Assembly (NCBI GenBank): GCA_905236675.1
Contig: CAJOND010000001.1
Span: forward strand, 62,001 to 126,000
Direction of reading: 5' to 3'
DNA from: Candidatus Rifleibacteriota bacterium
Lineage (GTDB): Bacteria; Muiribacteriota; Ozemobacteria; Ozemobacterales; Ozemobacteraceae
DNA: 64,000 nucleotides
Position 1 is the stretch's first letter; each line of letters begins with the position of its first letter. Shown in pieces: positions 41,474 through 50,224 of the stretch. The notes beneath the pieces are model-generated. The model was not told the DNA's origin. It saw nothing but the letters and a program-made list of their open reading frames with translations, and made no database searches. The position numbers and the translations under genes were made by a program.

Positions 41474-42555
41474 CAAAAGAAAGAATTTCAAGACTGAGAA
41501 AGAGATTCTCAAATAATTATGAAGCCGTAGTTATTACAAATTTAAATAACGTCAGATATCTTTGCGGTTATACAGGTTCTAATGGAGTTCTGTTAGTTAC
41601 AAAGAAAGATGCTTTGTTTTTTACAGATTTTCGTTATCAGGAACAGTCTCAAAAAGAAATTAACGGTTGTGCAAAAATAGTTATCGTTAAAAATGGAGAA
41701 GATAAAGCTTTATTTGAAAAAATCAATAGTATGAAAATCAAATCTTTAGGTTTTGAAAAAACTATTGAAGTTTGCAGATTTTTACAATTTGCAGATTACT
41801 TTAAAAATGGAAAGCTTATTCCTACAGAAAATCTTGTTGAATGGTTAAGAGAAATAAAGGATATGGAAGAGGTAAATTCTCTTCAAGCAGCTTTCGATAT
41901 AGCAGATCAGTCTTTAGAAATGCTTATTGCAGATATGTATCTTGGGATGAGCGAAATTGAAGTTGCTGCATTGCTTGAGCTATATATGAAAGTTAATGGT
42001 TCTGAAAAACCAAGTTTTGATACTATTGTAGCTTTTGGTTCTAATGCTTCTTGTCCTCATCATCAACCTACTGACAGAAAAATTAAAAAGGGTGATATGC
42101 TTAAAATTGACTTCGGAGCTACTTTTAATGGTTACCATTCAGATATGACTAGAACTTTCTATATAGGCAAAGCTCCTGCGAAGTTTAAAAAGATTTATGC
42201 TACCGTTTTAGAAGCTCAAGCAAAAGCAATAGAAGCTATAAAAATAGGTGAAGAATGTAAAAAGATCGATGCAATAGCTAGAAAAGTTATTAATGACGCT
42301 GGTTATGCGAAAAACTTCGGTCATGGTTTAGGTCATTCTTTTGGCTTAGAAATACATGAAAAACCAGCTTTTTCACCATTGAATCCCAGTAAAATAGAAT
42401 GCGGTCATACTTACACTGTCGAACCAGGGATTTACATCCCAGAATGGGGTGGAATCAGAATAGAAGACTCTTTCTATGTCCACCAGAAAGGTTTGCATAG
42501 GTTTACTAATTTCCCAAATAATTTAATAGAATTGGAATTAAAGAGAAAAAAATAA
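41470..42555 (+). CDS. Xaa-Pro aminopeptidase (M24 family)
   Basis: DFGATFNGYHSDMTRTF, GHGLGHSFGLEIHEKP, VEPGIYIPEWGGIRIED. Confidence 0.95.
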   Translation: MTKERISRLRKRFSNNYEAVVITNLNNVRYLCGYTGSNGVLLVTKKDALFFTDFRYQEQSQKEINGCAKIVIVKNGEDKALFEKINSMKIKSLGFEKTIEVCRFLQFADYFKNGKLIPTENLVEWLREIKDMEEVNSLQAAFDIADQSLEMLIADMYLGMSEIEVAALLELYMKVNGSEKPSFDTIVAFGSNASCPHHQPTDRKIKKGDMLKIDFGATFNGYHSDMTRTFYIGKAPAKFKKIYATVLEAQAKAIEAIKIGEECKKIDAIARKVINDAGYAKNFGHGLGHSFGLEIHEKPAFSPLNPSKIECGHTYTVEPGIYIPEWGGIRIEDSFYVHQKGLHRFTNFPNNLIELELKRKK

Positions 42556-42589
42556 ACTAGAATGCTTGGTTTTGCCAAGCATTCTAGTT
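42555..42589. terminator. 15-bp perfect hairpin
   Basis: AACTAGAATGCTTGG-ttttg-CCAAGCATTCTAGTT directly at the M24 peptidase stop; T-tail weak. Confidence 0.7.
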
Positions 42590-42605
42590 CTTACTTAATG
42601 TTAAA

Positions 42606-42875
42606 GTGGATGAATTTTCAAAAAAACAATTAGCAAGAAATTTATCAATTCAAGCAGCTGGTCTTGGAGCAAAACTTCCTCCTATTGAGAAGAAAAAAGA
42701 GACCACGCTTTCTAAAGAAATTGATTGTAGAAAATGTGTTCATTTTTTTGTCACTTGGGAAAAAAATTGCCCATATGGTTGTAAGTCATATGGGTTCAAA
42801 GGTCCTCAAATTCCCTCTATTGTTGTAAAATCATCATCAGGTGAAAGTTGTAAGTTTTTTAAACAACGAGTATGA
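42606..42875 (+). CDS. Small conserved Cys-rich protein
   Basis: IDCRKCVHFFVTWEKNCPYGCKSYGFKGPQIPSIVV...CKFF; GTG start. Confidence 0.7.
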   Translation: MDEFSKKQLARNLSIQAAGLGAKLPPIEKKKETTLSKEIDCRKCVHFFVTWEKNCPYGCKSYGFKGPQIPSIVVKSSSGESCKFFKQRV

Positions 42876-43051
42876 TTGCAATCTTTTGTATTTTGTGATA
42901 ATATTTTGCCCTAAAGTTAAGAAAACATTCATTCCTATGTTTTGCAATCGTATTTTTTCTAACGAAAAATCAAAGGCTTGCCGATGATATTGTTAAGAAA
43001 GACTGAACCAGCAGAACTGTTCAGGATTGCAAGGAGGCGTTTTAAAAGCAG

Positions 43052-44473
43052 ATGACACAGCAGGGTATTCACTTTATTGGAATCGGCGGTGTTGGAATGA
43101 GTGGCATTGCCAGCATTTTCTTACAGAAGGGCTACAGAGTTTCTGGCTCGGATATAAGCGAAAACGATAGAACCCTTAAATTGGCTAATCAAGGTGCACG
43201 TATCTTTATTGGTCATAAATCTTCCAATATTATTGATGGCATAGATTGGGTAGTTGTTTCTTCGGCTATCAGTCATAATAACCCTGAATTGGTTGAAGCT
43301 CAAAAACGTAAGCTTAATATAGTTCACCGTTCCGACCTTTTGGCAGAACTCTTCTTGGATGCTAAATGTGGAATAGCTGTAGCTGGCTGCCATGGTAAAA
43401 CCACTGTTAGCTCTATGATTTCTACTGTTCTTACAGAAGCAGGGAAAGATCCAACTTGTGTCGTAGGTGGGCATGTAAAAGCTCTAAACGGTAATTCTTC
43501 TTTCGGCAAATCAGGTTTGCTTGTAGCAGAGTCTGACGAAAGCGATGGGACTTTCTTGAAATATTTCCCTCAATATGGTGTTATTACTAACATCGATAAC
43601 GACCATATGGATCATTATTCAAGCTTAGATGCCATTATTGAAGCTTTTGAAAGATTCGCAAGTCATATAAGTGAATCTGGTGGTCTTTTCCTTTGTGCTG
43701 ATGATGTAATTGCTCGTAATCTTTCTCTTCCAGAAAAACTTCGCACTATAACCTATGGTATAGATACTGCTGCTGATTTTATGGCCGAAGATATCAGCTA
43801 TCATCCCTTCGGGTCTAGCTATACTTTAACAGTCGGCGGCAAAGATTATGGTAGAGTAGAACTTTCTGTTCCAGGAAGACATAATGTTTTAAACTCCCTC
43901 CCTGTAATAGCTTTCTGCATTGAGATAGGTCTTTCTATCGAAGTAATACTTGAAAGTCTTAAAAATTTCCATGGTGCAGGACGCAGATTTGAAATTAAAG
44001 GCGAATGTGAAGGTGTTACCGTAATAGATGATTACGGTCATCATCCAAACGAAATAAAGGCAACTCTTGAAGCTGCCAGTAGCTTAGGGGCAAAAAGAGT
44101 TGTTGTAGTATTCCAGCCTCACAGATATTCAAGGACTCTATTTCTTTCACAAGAATTTGGACGTTGCTTCGACAATTGTGACAAGCTTTTCATTACAGAT
44201 ATTTATGCTGCATCTGAAAAGCCTATTCCTGGTGTAACAAGTAAAGTGATTCTGGATCATATGCCTGTTTCTAACAGACGTAAAGTTAAAATGGTCAAGA
44301 ATGTTGATGATGTTAAGTATATGCTACTTAACTATGTTGAACCAGGAGACGTAATATTCACGATGGGCGCTGGTAATATTACAAGACTCGGCAATGAGTT
44401 CCTTGAATCTATGCGTGCAAGGAACCACGTGGTTGATTTCAATAATATTCCAGCAAGTATGGCAGCCGTATAA
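43052..44473 (+). CDS. murC: UDP-N-acetylmuramate--L-alanine ligase
   Basis: HFIGIGGVGMSGIA, GCHGKTTVSSM, DDYGHHPNEIKATLEA. Confidence 0.97.
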   Translation: MTQQGIHFIGIGGVGMSGIASIFLQKGYRVSGSDISENDRTLKLANQGARIFIGHKSSNIIDGIDWVVVSSAISHNNPELVEAQKRKLNIVHRSDLLAELFLDAKCGIAVAGCHGKTTVSSMISTVLTEAGKDPTCVVGGHVKALNGNSSFGKSGLLVAESDESDGTFLKYFPQYGVITNIDNDHMDHYSSLDAIIEAFERFASHISESGGLFLCADDVIARNLSLPEKLRTITYGIDTAADFMAEDISYHPFGSSYTLTVGGKDYGRVELSVPGRHNVLNSLPVIAFCIEIGLSIEVILESLKNFHGAGRRFEIKGECEGVTVIDDYGHHPNEIKATLEAASSLGAKRVVVVFQPHRYSRTLFLSQEFGRCFDNCDKLFITDIYAASEKPIPGVTSKVILDHMPVSNRRKVKMVKNVDDVKYMLLNYVEPGDVIFTMGAGNITRLGNEFLESMRARNHVVDFNNIPASMAAV

Positions 44474-44485
44474 TCGGAGTTTAAA

Positions 44486-44599
44486 ATGGTAATCCTTACT
44501 GTTTTAGGGTTGTTTACCGTAGCAGTAGTAATATCTAGTGTAACTGTAACTCTTGGTTTTAAAGTTTTAGATCTTATTAAAGCTAAATACGGTTCTTAA
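44486..44599 (+). CDS. 37-aa single-TM small protein (below ORF-track cutoff)
   Basis: MVILTVLGLFTVAVVISSVTVTLGFKVLDLIKAKYGS; preceded by CGGAG, followed by a terminator. Confidence 0.6.
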   Translation: MVILTVLGLFTVAVVISSVTVTLGFKVLDLIKAKYGS

Positions 44600-44612
44600 A
44601 CGACTATTATAA

Positions 44613-44655
44613 AAAACGCTTTCTAACCTTTAATGAGTAGAAAGCGTTTTTTTTT
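44613..44655 (+). terminator. Rho-independent terminator
   Basis: AACGCTTTCTA...TAGAAAGCGTTTTTTTTT. Confidence 0.9.
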
Positions 44656-44710
44656 GAAAATATAGTAATAAACTAAATATAGTGTATAATATTATTTTAT
44701 AGGAGAGAAT

Positions 44711-45124
44711 ATGGCTACAGAACAAAAAAAGAAAAATGAATCTTCTTGTTTTTCAATATTTTTTGAACTTTTTATAGTGATGTTTATTATTGGTATATTA
44801 GCGGCAATGGCCATACCTAATTACCCTCGTCATGGAAGTAGATCACATGCTAGACAAAAATCTTGTTATTCCAATATAAGAGTTTTACAAGGAGCTATTG
44901 AAATGTACAATATGGACAATGATACTATGATGTCAACATACATCGATTTTGATAAGCTTCAAGATGGTAGATATATAAAAAAAGCAGATGATTATTTTTC
45001 TCCAAATACTCCTGAAACAAGTTGTAAATATAATATGTATGGTGATATTACTGATGATGGGCAGGTATATTGCGTTTATCATGGTACTGTAGATAACACT
45101 GTTACAGGTTACTATGAACCATAA
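44711..45124 (+). CDS. Type IV pilin / pseudopilin-like protein
   Basis: ELFIVMFIIGILAAMAIPNY N-terminal helix; intact paralogue of 9714..10265. Confidence 0.8.
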   Translation: MATEQKKKNESSCFSIFFELFIVMFIIGILAAMAIPNYPRHGSRSHARQKSCYSNIRVLQGAIEMYNMDNDTMMSTYIDFDKLQDGRYIKKADDYFSPNTPETSCKYNMYGDITDDGQVYCVYHGTVDNTVTGYYEP

Positions 45125-45199
45125 AATATTATGAAGCTCTATTTTGTTTAAAAACTTTGGCTTTTAGGTTTTGTCTGACTAATAATTTTTTTTTCACGC

Positions 45200-45291
45200 T
45201 ATACCTTCTTTTAATTTCAAGGACTGTATGGCAGACGAAAGGCTTGTAGGCTTGAATCACTTAAGCTTTTACAACCCTTTTCTTTTTTTGT
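45200..45291. repeat. Degenerate partial third copy of the small-RNA unit (terminator half only)
   Basis: ttcaaggactgtatggcagacgaaaggcttgtaggcttg...gcttttacaacccttttcttttttt vs ttcaaggactgtatagcagacgaaaggtttgttggcttg...gcttttacaaacctttttctttt. Confidence 0.7.
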
Positions 45292-45323
45292 AATTTTTGA
45301 TGTAAAAGGGAGAAAAGGGAGGC

Positions 45324-45352
45324 TTTACAATTACTAGGAATAGCATTATACT
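45324..45352 (+). promoter_or_regulatory. Sigma70-type promoter, copy A
   Basis: TTTACA-17 nt-TATACT. Confidence 0.7.
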
Positions 45353-45358
45353 TTAGTT

Positions 45359-45558
45359 AGAAACATTCAGATGCGCTAACATCTGAATGCCCATAAGTCG
45401 CTTAGTTAACAGGTGTAGCAAAAGCTAACACCAAAACGGCGACAACTAAGAGTATTAAGGCTACTCTTTTCACTGTGCAACCTCCTTTTCTCAGGTAAGG
45501 TATAGCACTTCGGAACCGCTGTAAATCTAGCTATACGTTTAGGTTTATAGCGGTTTTT
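45359..45558 (+). ncRNA. Predicted antisense small RNA, copy A
   Basis: Starts just after the promoter; ends in terminator AACCGCTGTAAATC...GGTTTATAGCGGTTTTT (14 pairs incl. 2 wobbles). Confidence 0.6.
45402..45473 (-). CDS. 23-aa hydrophobic peptide, copy A (GTG start)
   Basis: AAAAGGAGGTTGCACA-GTG; (M)KRVALILLVVAVLVLAFATPVN. Confidence 0.55.
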   Translation of the reverse strand: MKRVALILLVVAVLVLAFATPVN

Positions 45559-45627
45559 CCATTATTGGATTTTCAAAGAACTATTTAAATTAAAAAAAAT
45601 ACTAGAAAAAAAAGGATAAAGGGAGGC

Positions 45628-45656
45628 TTTACAATTACTAGGAATAGCATTATACT
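45628..45656 (+). promoter_or_regulatory. Sigma70-type promoter, copy B
   Basis: TTTACA-17 nt-TATACT, same spacer sequence as copy A. Confidence 0.7.
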
Positions 45657-45662
45657 TTAGCT

Positions 45663-45870
45663 AGGAACATTCAGGTGCGCTAACACCCGAATGCCCATAA
45701 GTCGCTTAGTTAACAGGTGTAGCTGAAGCTAACACCATAACGGCGACAACTAAGAGTATCGTGACTACTCTTTTCATCGCTATAACCTCCTTTTATCCTT
45801 CAAGGACTGTATAGCAGACGAAAGGTTTGTTGGCTTGCTATACGTGAGCTTTTACAAACCTTTTTCTTTT
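45663..45870 (+). ncRNA. Predicted antisense small RNA, copy B
   Basis: Ends in terminator AAAGGTTTGT...ACAAACCTTTTTCTTTT. Confidence 0.6.
45706..45777 (-). CDS. 23-aa hydrophobic peptide, copy B
   Basis: AAAAGGAGGTTATAGCG-ATG; MKRVVTILLVVAVMVLASATPVN. Confidence 0.55.
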   Translation of the reverse strand: MKRVVTILLVVAVMVLASATPVN

Positions 45871-45902
45871 ACTTTTTCGTTTTCAAAGAGCTTTATTATT
45901 AC

Positions 45903-47435
45903 TTAATTAGAGTCTAAACTTCGATACTGAAGAGCTTCAGCCATGTGAGAGTCCAAGACTTCTTCCGAACCTTCCATATCAGCTATGGTTCTGGATATTC
46001 TTATGATTTTGTCATAAGCCCTAGCGGATAATTTGAAAGTTCTCGCAGCTCCAACAAGCAGTTCTTTAGCCGAATTTTTTACTAAGCAGCTTTCTACAAG
46101 ATTTTTTGAAGGGAGATGAGAATTTAACAAACCATTATTAGATTTTCTTGATTTTTGTTTGTCTCTAGCCTCTAATACTCTTTTTCTCACAATATCCGAG
46201 CATTCTCCATCTGGTTGATTTGCAAGTTCATATGGAGCTAAAGGCGGAACATAAACGTGTAAATCAATTCTATCAAGCAATGGACCAGATATTTTGTTTC
46301 TATATTTTTGAATCTGACTAGATGAACATCTACATTCTATTTCTGGGTCATTGGCATAACCACATGGGCAAGGATTCATTGCTGCTGCCAGCAAGAAATT
46401 TGCAGGGAATCTACATGTTTGAGTAGCTCTAGAAATTGATACTTGTCCTGTAGTAAGCGGTTCTCTTAATACTTCTAAGACAAAACGTTTAAACTCAGGC
46501 AATTCGTCTAAAAATAAGACACCATTATGAGCTAAAGATACTTCGCCTGGGCTAGGAACTCTTCCACCACCAATTAAAGCTATATCTGAAATAGTGTGAT
46601 GCGGGTCTCTGAAAGTTCTTGTGGTTATCAGTCCAGAACCTGGTGGTAAAAGACCTTTTATACTATATATTCTTGTTACATCCAATGCCTCTTCAAATTC
46701 CAACTTTGGCATTATTGTCGGCAAAGCTCTTGCCAACATAGTCTTACCAGAACCAGGAGGTCCAGAAAAAATAATATTATGCCCTCCGCTAGCGGCTATT
46801 TCTAATGCTCGTCTTGCAAGATCCTGTCCCTTAATGTTTGCCATGTCATTACAAACTATTTCTTTGCTGATTATATCTTCTGTTGGAACTGGAATCTTTG
46901 AAGTATCAGTGGGAACAAGCGGATTATCAGACTTTAAATCATCAATAAATTCTTTTAAGCTATTAAAGCCTATTACTTCAAAATTTGGAATTACCATAGC
47001 TTCTCTTACGTTTTGCATAGGTAATACAATGCCTTTATAGCCTTTTTTTACAGCCATTAACGCTATTGGCAAAACTCCTCTTGTATGACGTAAATCCCCA
47101 TTTAAACTAATTTCTCCAACAAATACGTATTTTGATGTCAAACTAGATGGAATTACTTCTATTGCAGAAAGTACTGAAGTTACTATTGCAAGATCAAGAC
47201 CTGAACCTTCTTTCCTTAAGTCGGCCGGGGCTAAATTCACAACTAATTTAGTTGATGGGAAAGAGACTCCAGAGTTTTTCAAAGCTGTTCTAATTCTCAA
47301 CTTAGATTCATTTACCGAAGTGTCCGCTAATCCAACAAGTTCAAATGTTGGTAACCCACCTGAAACGTCTGTTTCTACAGATACTTCTAAAGCTTCAAAT
47401 CCTGAAATTATAGCCGATGCGATTTTTGAAAACAT
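45903..47435 (-). CDS. comM: YifB/ComM Mg-chelatase-like AAA+ ATPase
   Basis: GPPGSGKTMLARALPTIMP, FRDPHHTISDIALIGGG, NPCPCG. Confidence 0.95.
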   Translation of the reverse strand: MFSKIASAIISGFEALEVSVETDVSGGLPTFELVGLADTSVNESKLRIRTALKNSGVSFPSTKLVVNLAPADLRKEGSGLDLAIVTSVLSAIEVIPSSLTSKYVFVGEISLNGDLRHTRGVLPIALMAVKKGYKGIVLPMQNVREAMVIPNFEVIGFNSLKEFIDDLKSDNPLVPTDTSKIPVPTEDIISKEIVCNDMANIKGQDLARRALEIAASGGHNIIFSGPPGSGKTMLARALPTIMPKLEFEEALDVTRIYSIKGLLPPGSGLITTRTFRDPHHTISDIALIGGGRVPSPGEVSLAHNGVLFLDELPEFKRFVLEVLREPLTTGQVSISRATQTCRFPANFLLAAAMNPCPCGYANDPEIECRCSSSQIQKYRNKISGPLLDRIDLHVYVPPLAPYELANQPDGECSDIVRKRVLEARDKQKSRKSNNGLLNSHLPSKNLVESCLVKNSAKELLVGAARTFKLSARAYDKIIRISRTIADMEGSEEVLDSHMAEALQYRSLDSN

Positions 47436-47458
47436 GTTTTAATTTCCTTTGCTATTGA

Positions 47459-47499
47459 ATTAGGAAATTAAGTAAATAGTTTACTTAAAATTTCCTAAT
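47459..47499. repeat. Inverted repeat between divergent genes
   Basis: attaggaaattaagtaaa-tag-tttacttaaaatttcctaat. Confidence 0.6.
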
Positions 47500-47687
47500 G
47501 ACTAATCAACCGAAAATTGGAAATCGGACATTTTTTTATGTAAAGAAATGTAAAGATAAATTGTGCTGATACACTTTTAATTATGCCCTAATTAATAACT
47601 TGACAATGAAGAGTAATAATTGTATAAACTTATGCGTCGGTTCTTTAATGCCGTACATAGTAATTTCATTTTTGAGGAGACAATGTA

Positions 47688-48668
47688 ATGGCCAAAGGTC
47701 CTGTTTCTCAGTTTATTAATCATCATTTTCGTCATTTCAATTCTGCTGCCCTCATGGATGCTGCAAAAGCCTATGATGAACACATTAATAAAGGCGGCAA
47801 AATGATGCTTGCTATGGCTGGTGCAATGAGCACAGCCGAACTTGGTCTTTCTCTTGCTGAAATGATTCGTCAAGACAAAATTTCTATTGTTTGCTGTTCA
47901 GCAAATAATCTAGAAGAAGATGTCATGAATCTTGTTGCTCATAATCACTATTATAGAGTTCCGCATTATCGTGACCTCACCCCAGAACAAGAACAGGAAC
48001 TTTTGAATAATCACTATAATCGTGTTACAGATACTTGTATTCCTGAAGAAGAAGCTTTTAGAAGATTAGAAGATCATTTAGTAGATATTTGGAATGATAT
48101 GAAAGCTAAAGGCGAAAGATTGTTCCCATGGGAAGTAATGTATCGCTTACTTAGAAGTGGTGTTCTTGAACAGTACTATGAAATAGATCCAAAAGATAGC
48201 TGGGTTTTAGCAGCCTGCGAAAAGAACATCCCTATATTGGTTCCAGCTTGGGAAGACTGCACAACAGCAAATATATATACTGCTCACTGTATTAAAGGTG
48301 AATTCGATGCTTCTAAGTCAATGATTAAAAACGGCATTGAAACAATGATTTTCTTAACCGAATGGTATAAAAAGAATGGTGGCGGTCAAGGCTGCGGTTT
48401 CTTCCAGATTGGTGGAGGTACTGCAGGTGACTTCCCAATTTGCTGTGTTCCAATGATGGAACAAGACTTAGGCTGGAAGGGTACACCACTTTGGGCTTAT
48501 TTCTGCCAGATTTCAGACTGCACTACTTCTTATGGTTCTTATTCTGGTGCTGTTCCAAACGAAAAGATTACCTGGGGTAAGCTTTCACCAACAACTCCAA
48601 GATTCATTATTGAATCTGATGCTACAATAGTTGCTCCATTACTTTTTGCTTATGTATTAGGCTGGTAA
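47688..48668 (+). CDS. Deoxyhypusine synthase-like protein
   Basis: MMLAMAGAMSTAELGLSLAEMIRQ, VPAWEDCTTAN, FFQIGGGTAGDFPICCVPMM. Confidence 0.9.
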   Translation: MAKGPVSQFINHHFRHFNSAALMDAAKAYDEHINKGGKMMLAMAGAMSTAELGLSLAEMIRQDKISIVCCSANNLEEDVMNLVAHNHYYRVPHYRDLTPEQEQELLNNHYNRVTDTCIPEEEAFRRLEDHLVDIWNDMKAKGERLFPWEVMYRLLRSGVLEQYYEIDPKDSWVLAACEKNIPILVPAWEDCTTANIYTAHCIKGEFDASKSMIKNGIETMIFLTEWYKKNGGGQGCGFFQIGGGTAGDFPICCVPMMEQDLGWKGTPLWAYFCQISDCTTSYGSYSGAVPNEKITWGKLSPTTPRFIIESDATIVAPLLFAYVLGW

Positions 48669-48686
48669 AGAATAAAACATATCTTG

Positions 48687-48719
48687 AAAAAAAGCTGGGC
48701 TTATAGCCCAGCTTTTTTT
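48687..48719 (+). terminator. Rho-independent terminator
   Basis: AAAAAAAGCTGGGC-TTATA-GCCCAGCTTTTTTT. Confidence 0.95.
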
Positions 48720-48729
48720 ATAATAATTT

Positions 48730-49275
48730 ATGGAAGAGACGAATATTAAAGAACAAGCATTATTATTTGATTGTGCTAATAATAAAAGAAAAATCAGGCA
48801 AATTACTTTAATAGCTATTTTAGTTGCCTGTGCTGCAGCATTACAAATGTTGGAATCTCCTCTTCCTAGACTATTACCTTGGCTTAAAATTGGTTTAGCA
48901 AATGTAATAACTCTTTATGCAATAATTCGTATAAATGGTATTACTGGAATATTTATTGCTACTTTAAGAACTTGCTTAGCAGCAATAATTTTTGGTAGCT
49001 TTCTGTCTCCTATTCATATAATTTCATTTTCTGGAGCCGTTTCAGCTGCTATAACTATGGCACTGATTAATAGATTTATTCCAAATTCATCTTTATGTAT
49101 TATTAGTGTATTTGGAGCTATTTCTAGCAATATAGCACAATTAATTGCTGTTCAATTATTATTTGCTTCCAATTTAACATTCTGGTTTCATCTGGCTTTA
49201 ATAATATTGATTGGAATTCCAGCGGGATTGGTCGTTGGAAAAATAACTTATGAATTATTAAAGAGAACAGAATAA
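48730..49275 (+). CDS. Gx transporter / heptaprenyl diphosphate synthase component I-like membrane protein
   Basis: ALQMLESPLPRLLPWLKIGLANVITLYAI. Confidence 0.85.
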   Translation: MEETNIKEQALLFDCANNKRKIRQITLIAILVACAAALQMLESPLPRLLPWLKIGLANVITLYAIIRINGITGIFIATLRTCLAAIIFGSFLSPIHIISFSGAVSAAITMALINRFIPNSSLCIISVFGAISSNIAQLIAVQLLFASNLTFWFHLALIILIGIPAGLVVGKITYELLKRTE

Positions 49276-49298
49276 ATTGCTTAGCTTAATTACTAACT

Positions 49299-50186
49299 TT
49301 AATGGTTTCCTGCTGCCAAAGCTAATTTTATTGAGTCTAATCTGATTTCTTTGGTGTCTGCCCTAGAAAGTAAGATGACAGGACACTTTGCTCCTATAAT
49401 CATACCGCCGGCTCTAGTATTACCATAGTACAAAATGCTCTTTCCTACAATATTGCCAGTATCTATATCTGCACAGACCATAACATCAGCGTTACCTTCA
49501 AATTTTTTCTTAACATGTTTGATTTTTGCGGCTTCTTCCGAAATAACATTGTCTAATCCAAATGGTCCATCGACGATGCAATCATCGCCAAAGAAGCCTT
49601 GGTCACTCATTTTTGCAAGAACAGCCGCATCTAAACTGCTTTGAATCTTTGTGTTTACAAGTTCAGCTGCCGAAAGAATACCTACTTTAACAGGATTGCA
49701 ACCGAACTTTTTAGCTATTTTGCAGGCATTTTTTATTATTTCTATTTTGTTTTCAAGAGTAGGTAATGGAATCATGCCACCATCTGTAAGGAATCTTAAT
49801 GAATCATTTGCTTCATAAACCAAAACATGAGATAGAACGCTAGAGTCTTTAATTCCTGTTTCAGAATTTAATACAGCTTTTAGAAGAATTGGAGTAGATA
49901 TATTGCCTTTCATCAAAGCTTTAGCTTTACCTAACCTTATTAATTCAACTGTTTTGAACGCAGCTTCTTCCGGGGTTTTCGCATCAATCATTTCAGGCTT
50001 AAAACCAGGAGCACATTTATCTATGAATTGCTGCATTATTTCAATGTTGCCAACAAAAATACAGTTTACAAAACCAAGCTTCGAAGCTTCATAAGCAGCG
50101 GTTATACTGTCTACTTCTTCAGGCATACAAATAGCCAGTGATACTTTTTTATTTCCCAGTAAATGGTCTATATCTGCAAAATTCAT
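49299..50186 (-). CDS. Phosphate butyryl/acetyltransferase family
   Basis: ALMKGNISTPILLKAVL, LTDGGMIPLPTLE, SDQGFFGDDCIVDGPFGLDN. Confidence 0.85.
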   Translation of the reverse strand: MNFADIDHLLGNKKVSLAICMPEEVDSITAAYEASKLGFVNCIFVGNIEIMQQFIDKCAPGFKPEMIDAKTPEEAAFKTVELIRLGKAKALMKGNISTPILLKAVLNSETGIKDSSVLSHVLVYEANDSLRFLTDGGMIPLPTLENKIEIIKNACKIAKKFGCNPVKVGILSAAELVNTKIQSSLDAAVLAKMSDQGFFGDDCIVDGPFGLDNVISEEAAKIKHVKKKFEGNADVMVCADIDTGNIVGKSILYYGNTRAGGMIIGAKCPVILLSRADTKEIRLDSIKLALAAGNH

Positions 50187-50224
50187 TTATTATGCTCCTT
50201 GTAATTCTTTTAAACTTACTTAAA

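Noticed and set aside
45484-45560. Interleaved complementary segments (AACCGCT / GTATAGC / AGCGGTT / GCTATAC) read as an H-type pseudoknot riboswitch in the - strand leader
   Set aside because: One stem is better explained as the + strand terminator (T-tail present only in that orientation) and no conserved ligand-binding core is shared between copies; retained only as a possible loop interaction.
47688-48668. Deoxyhypusine synthase as evidence of archaeal/eukaryotic transfer
   Set aside because: DHS-like proteins are known in diverse bacteria; no eIF5A-like gene in window, so no claim made.
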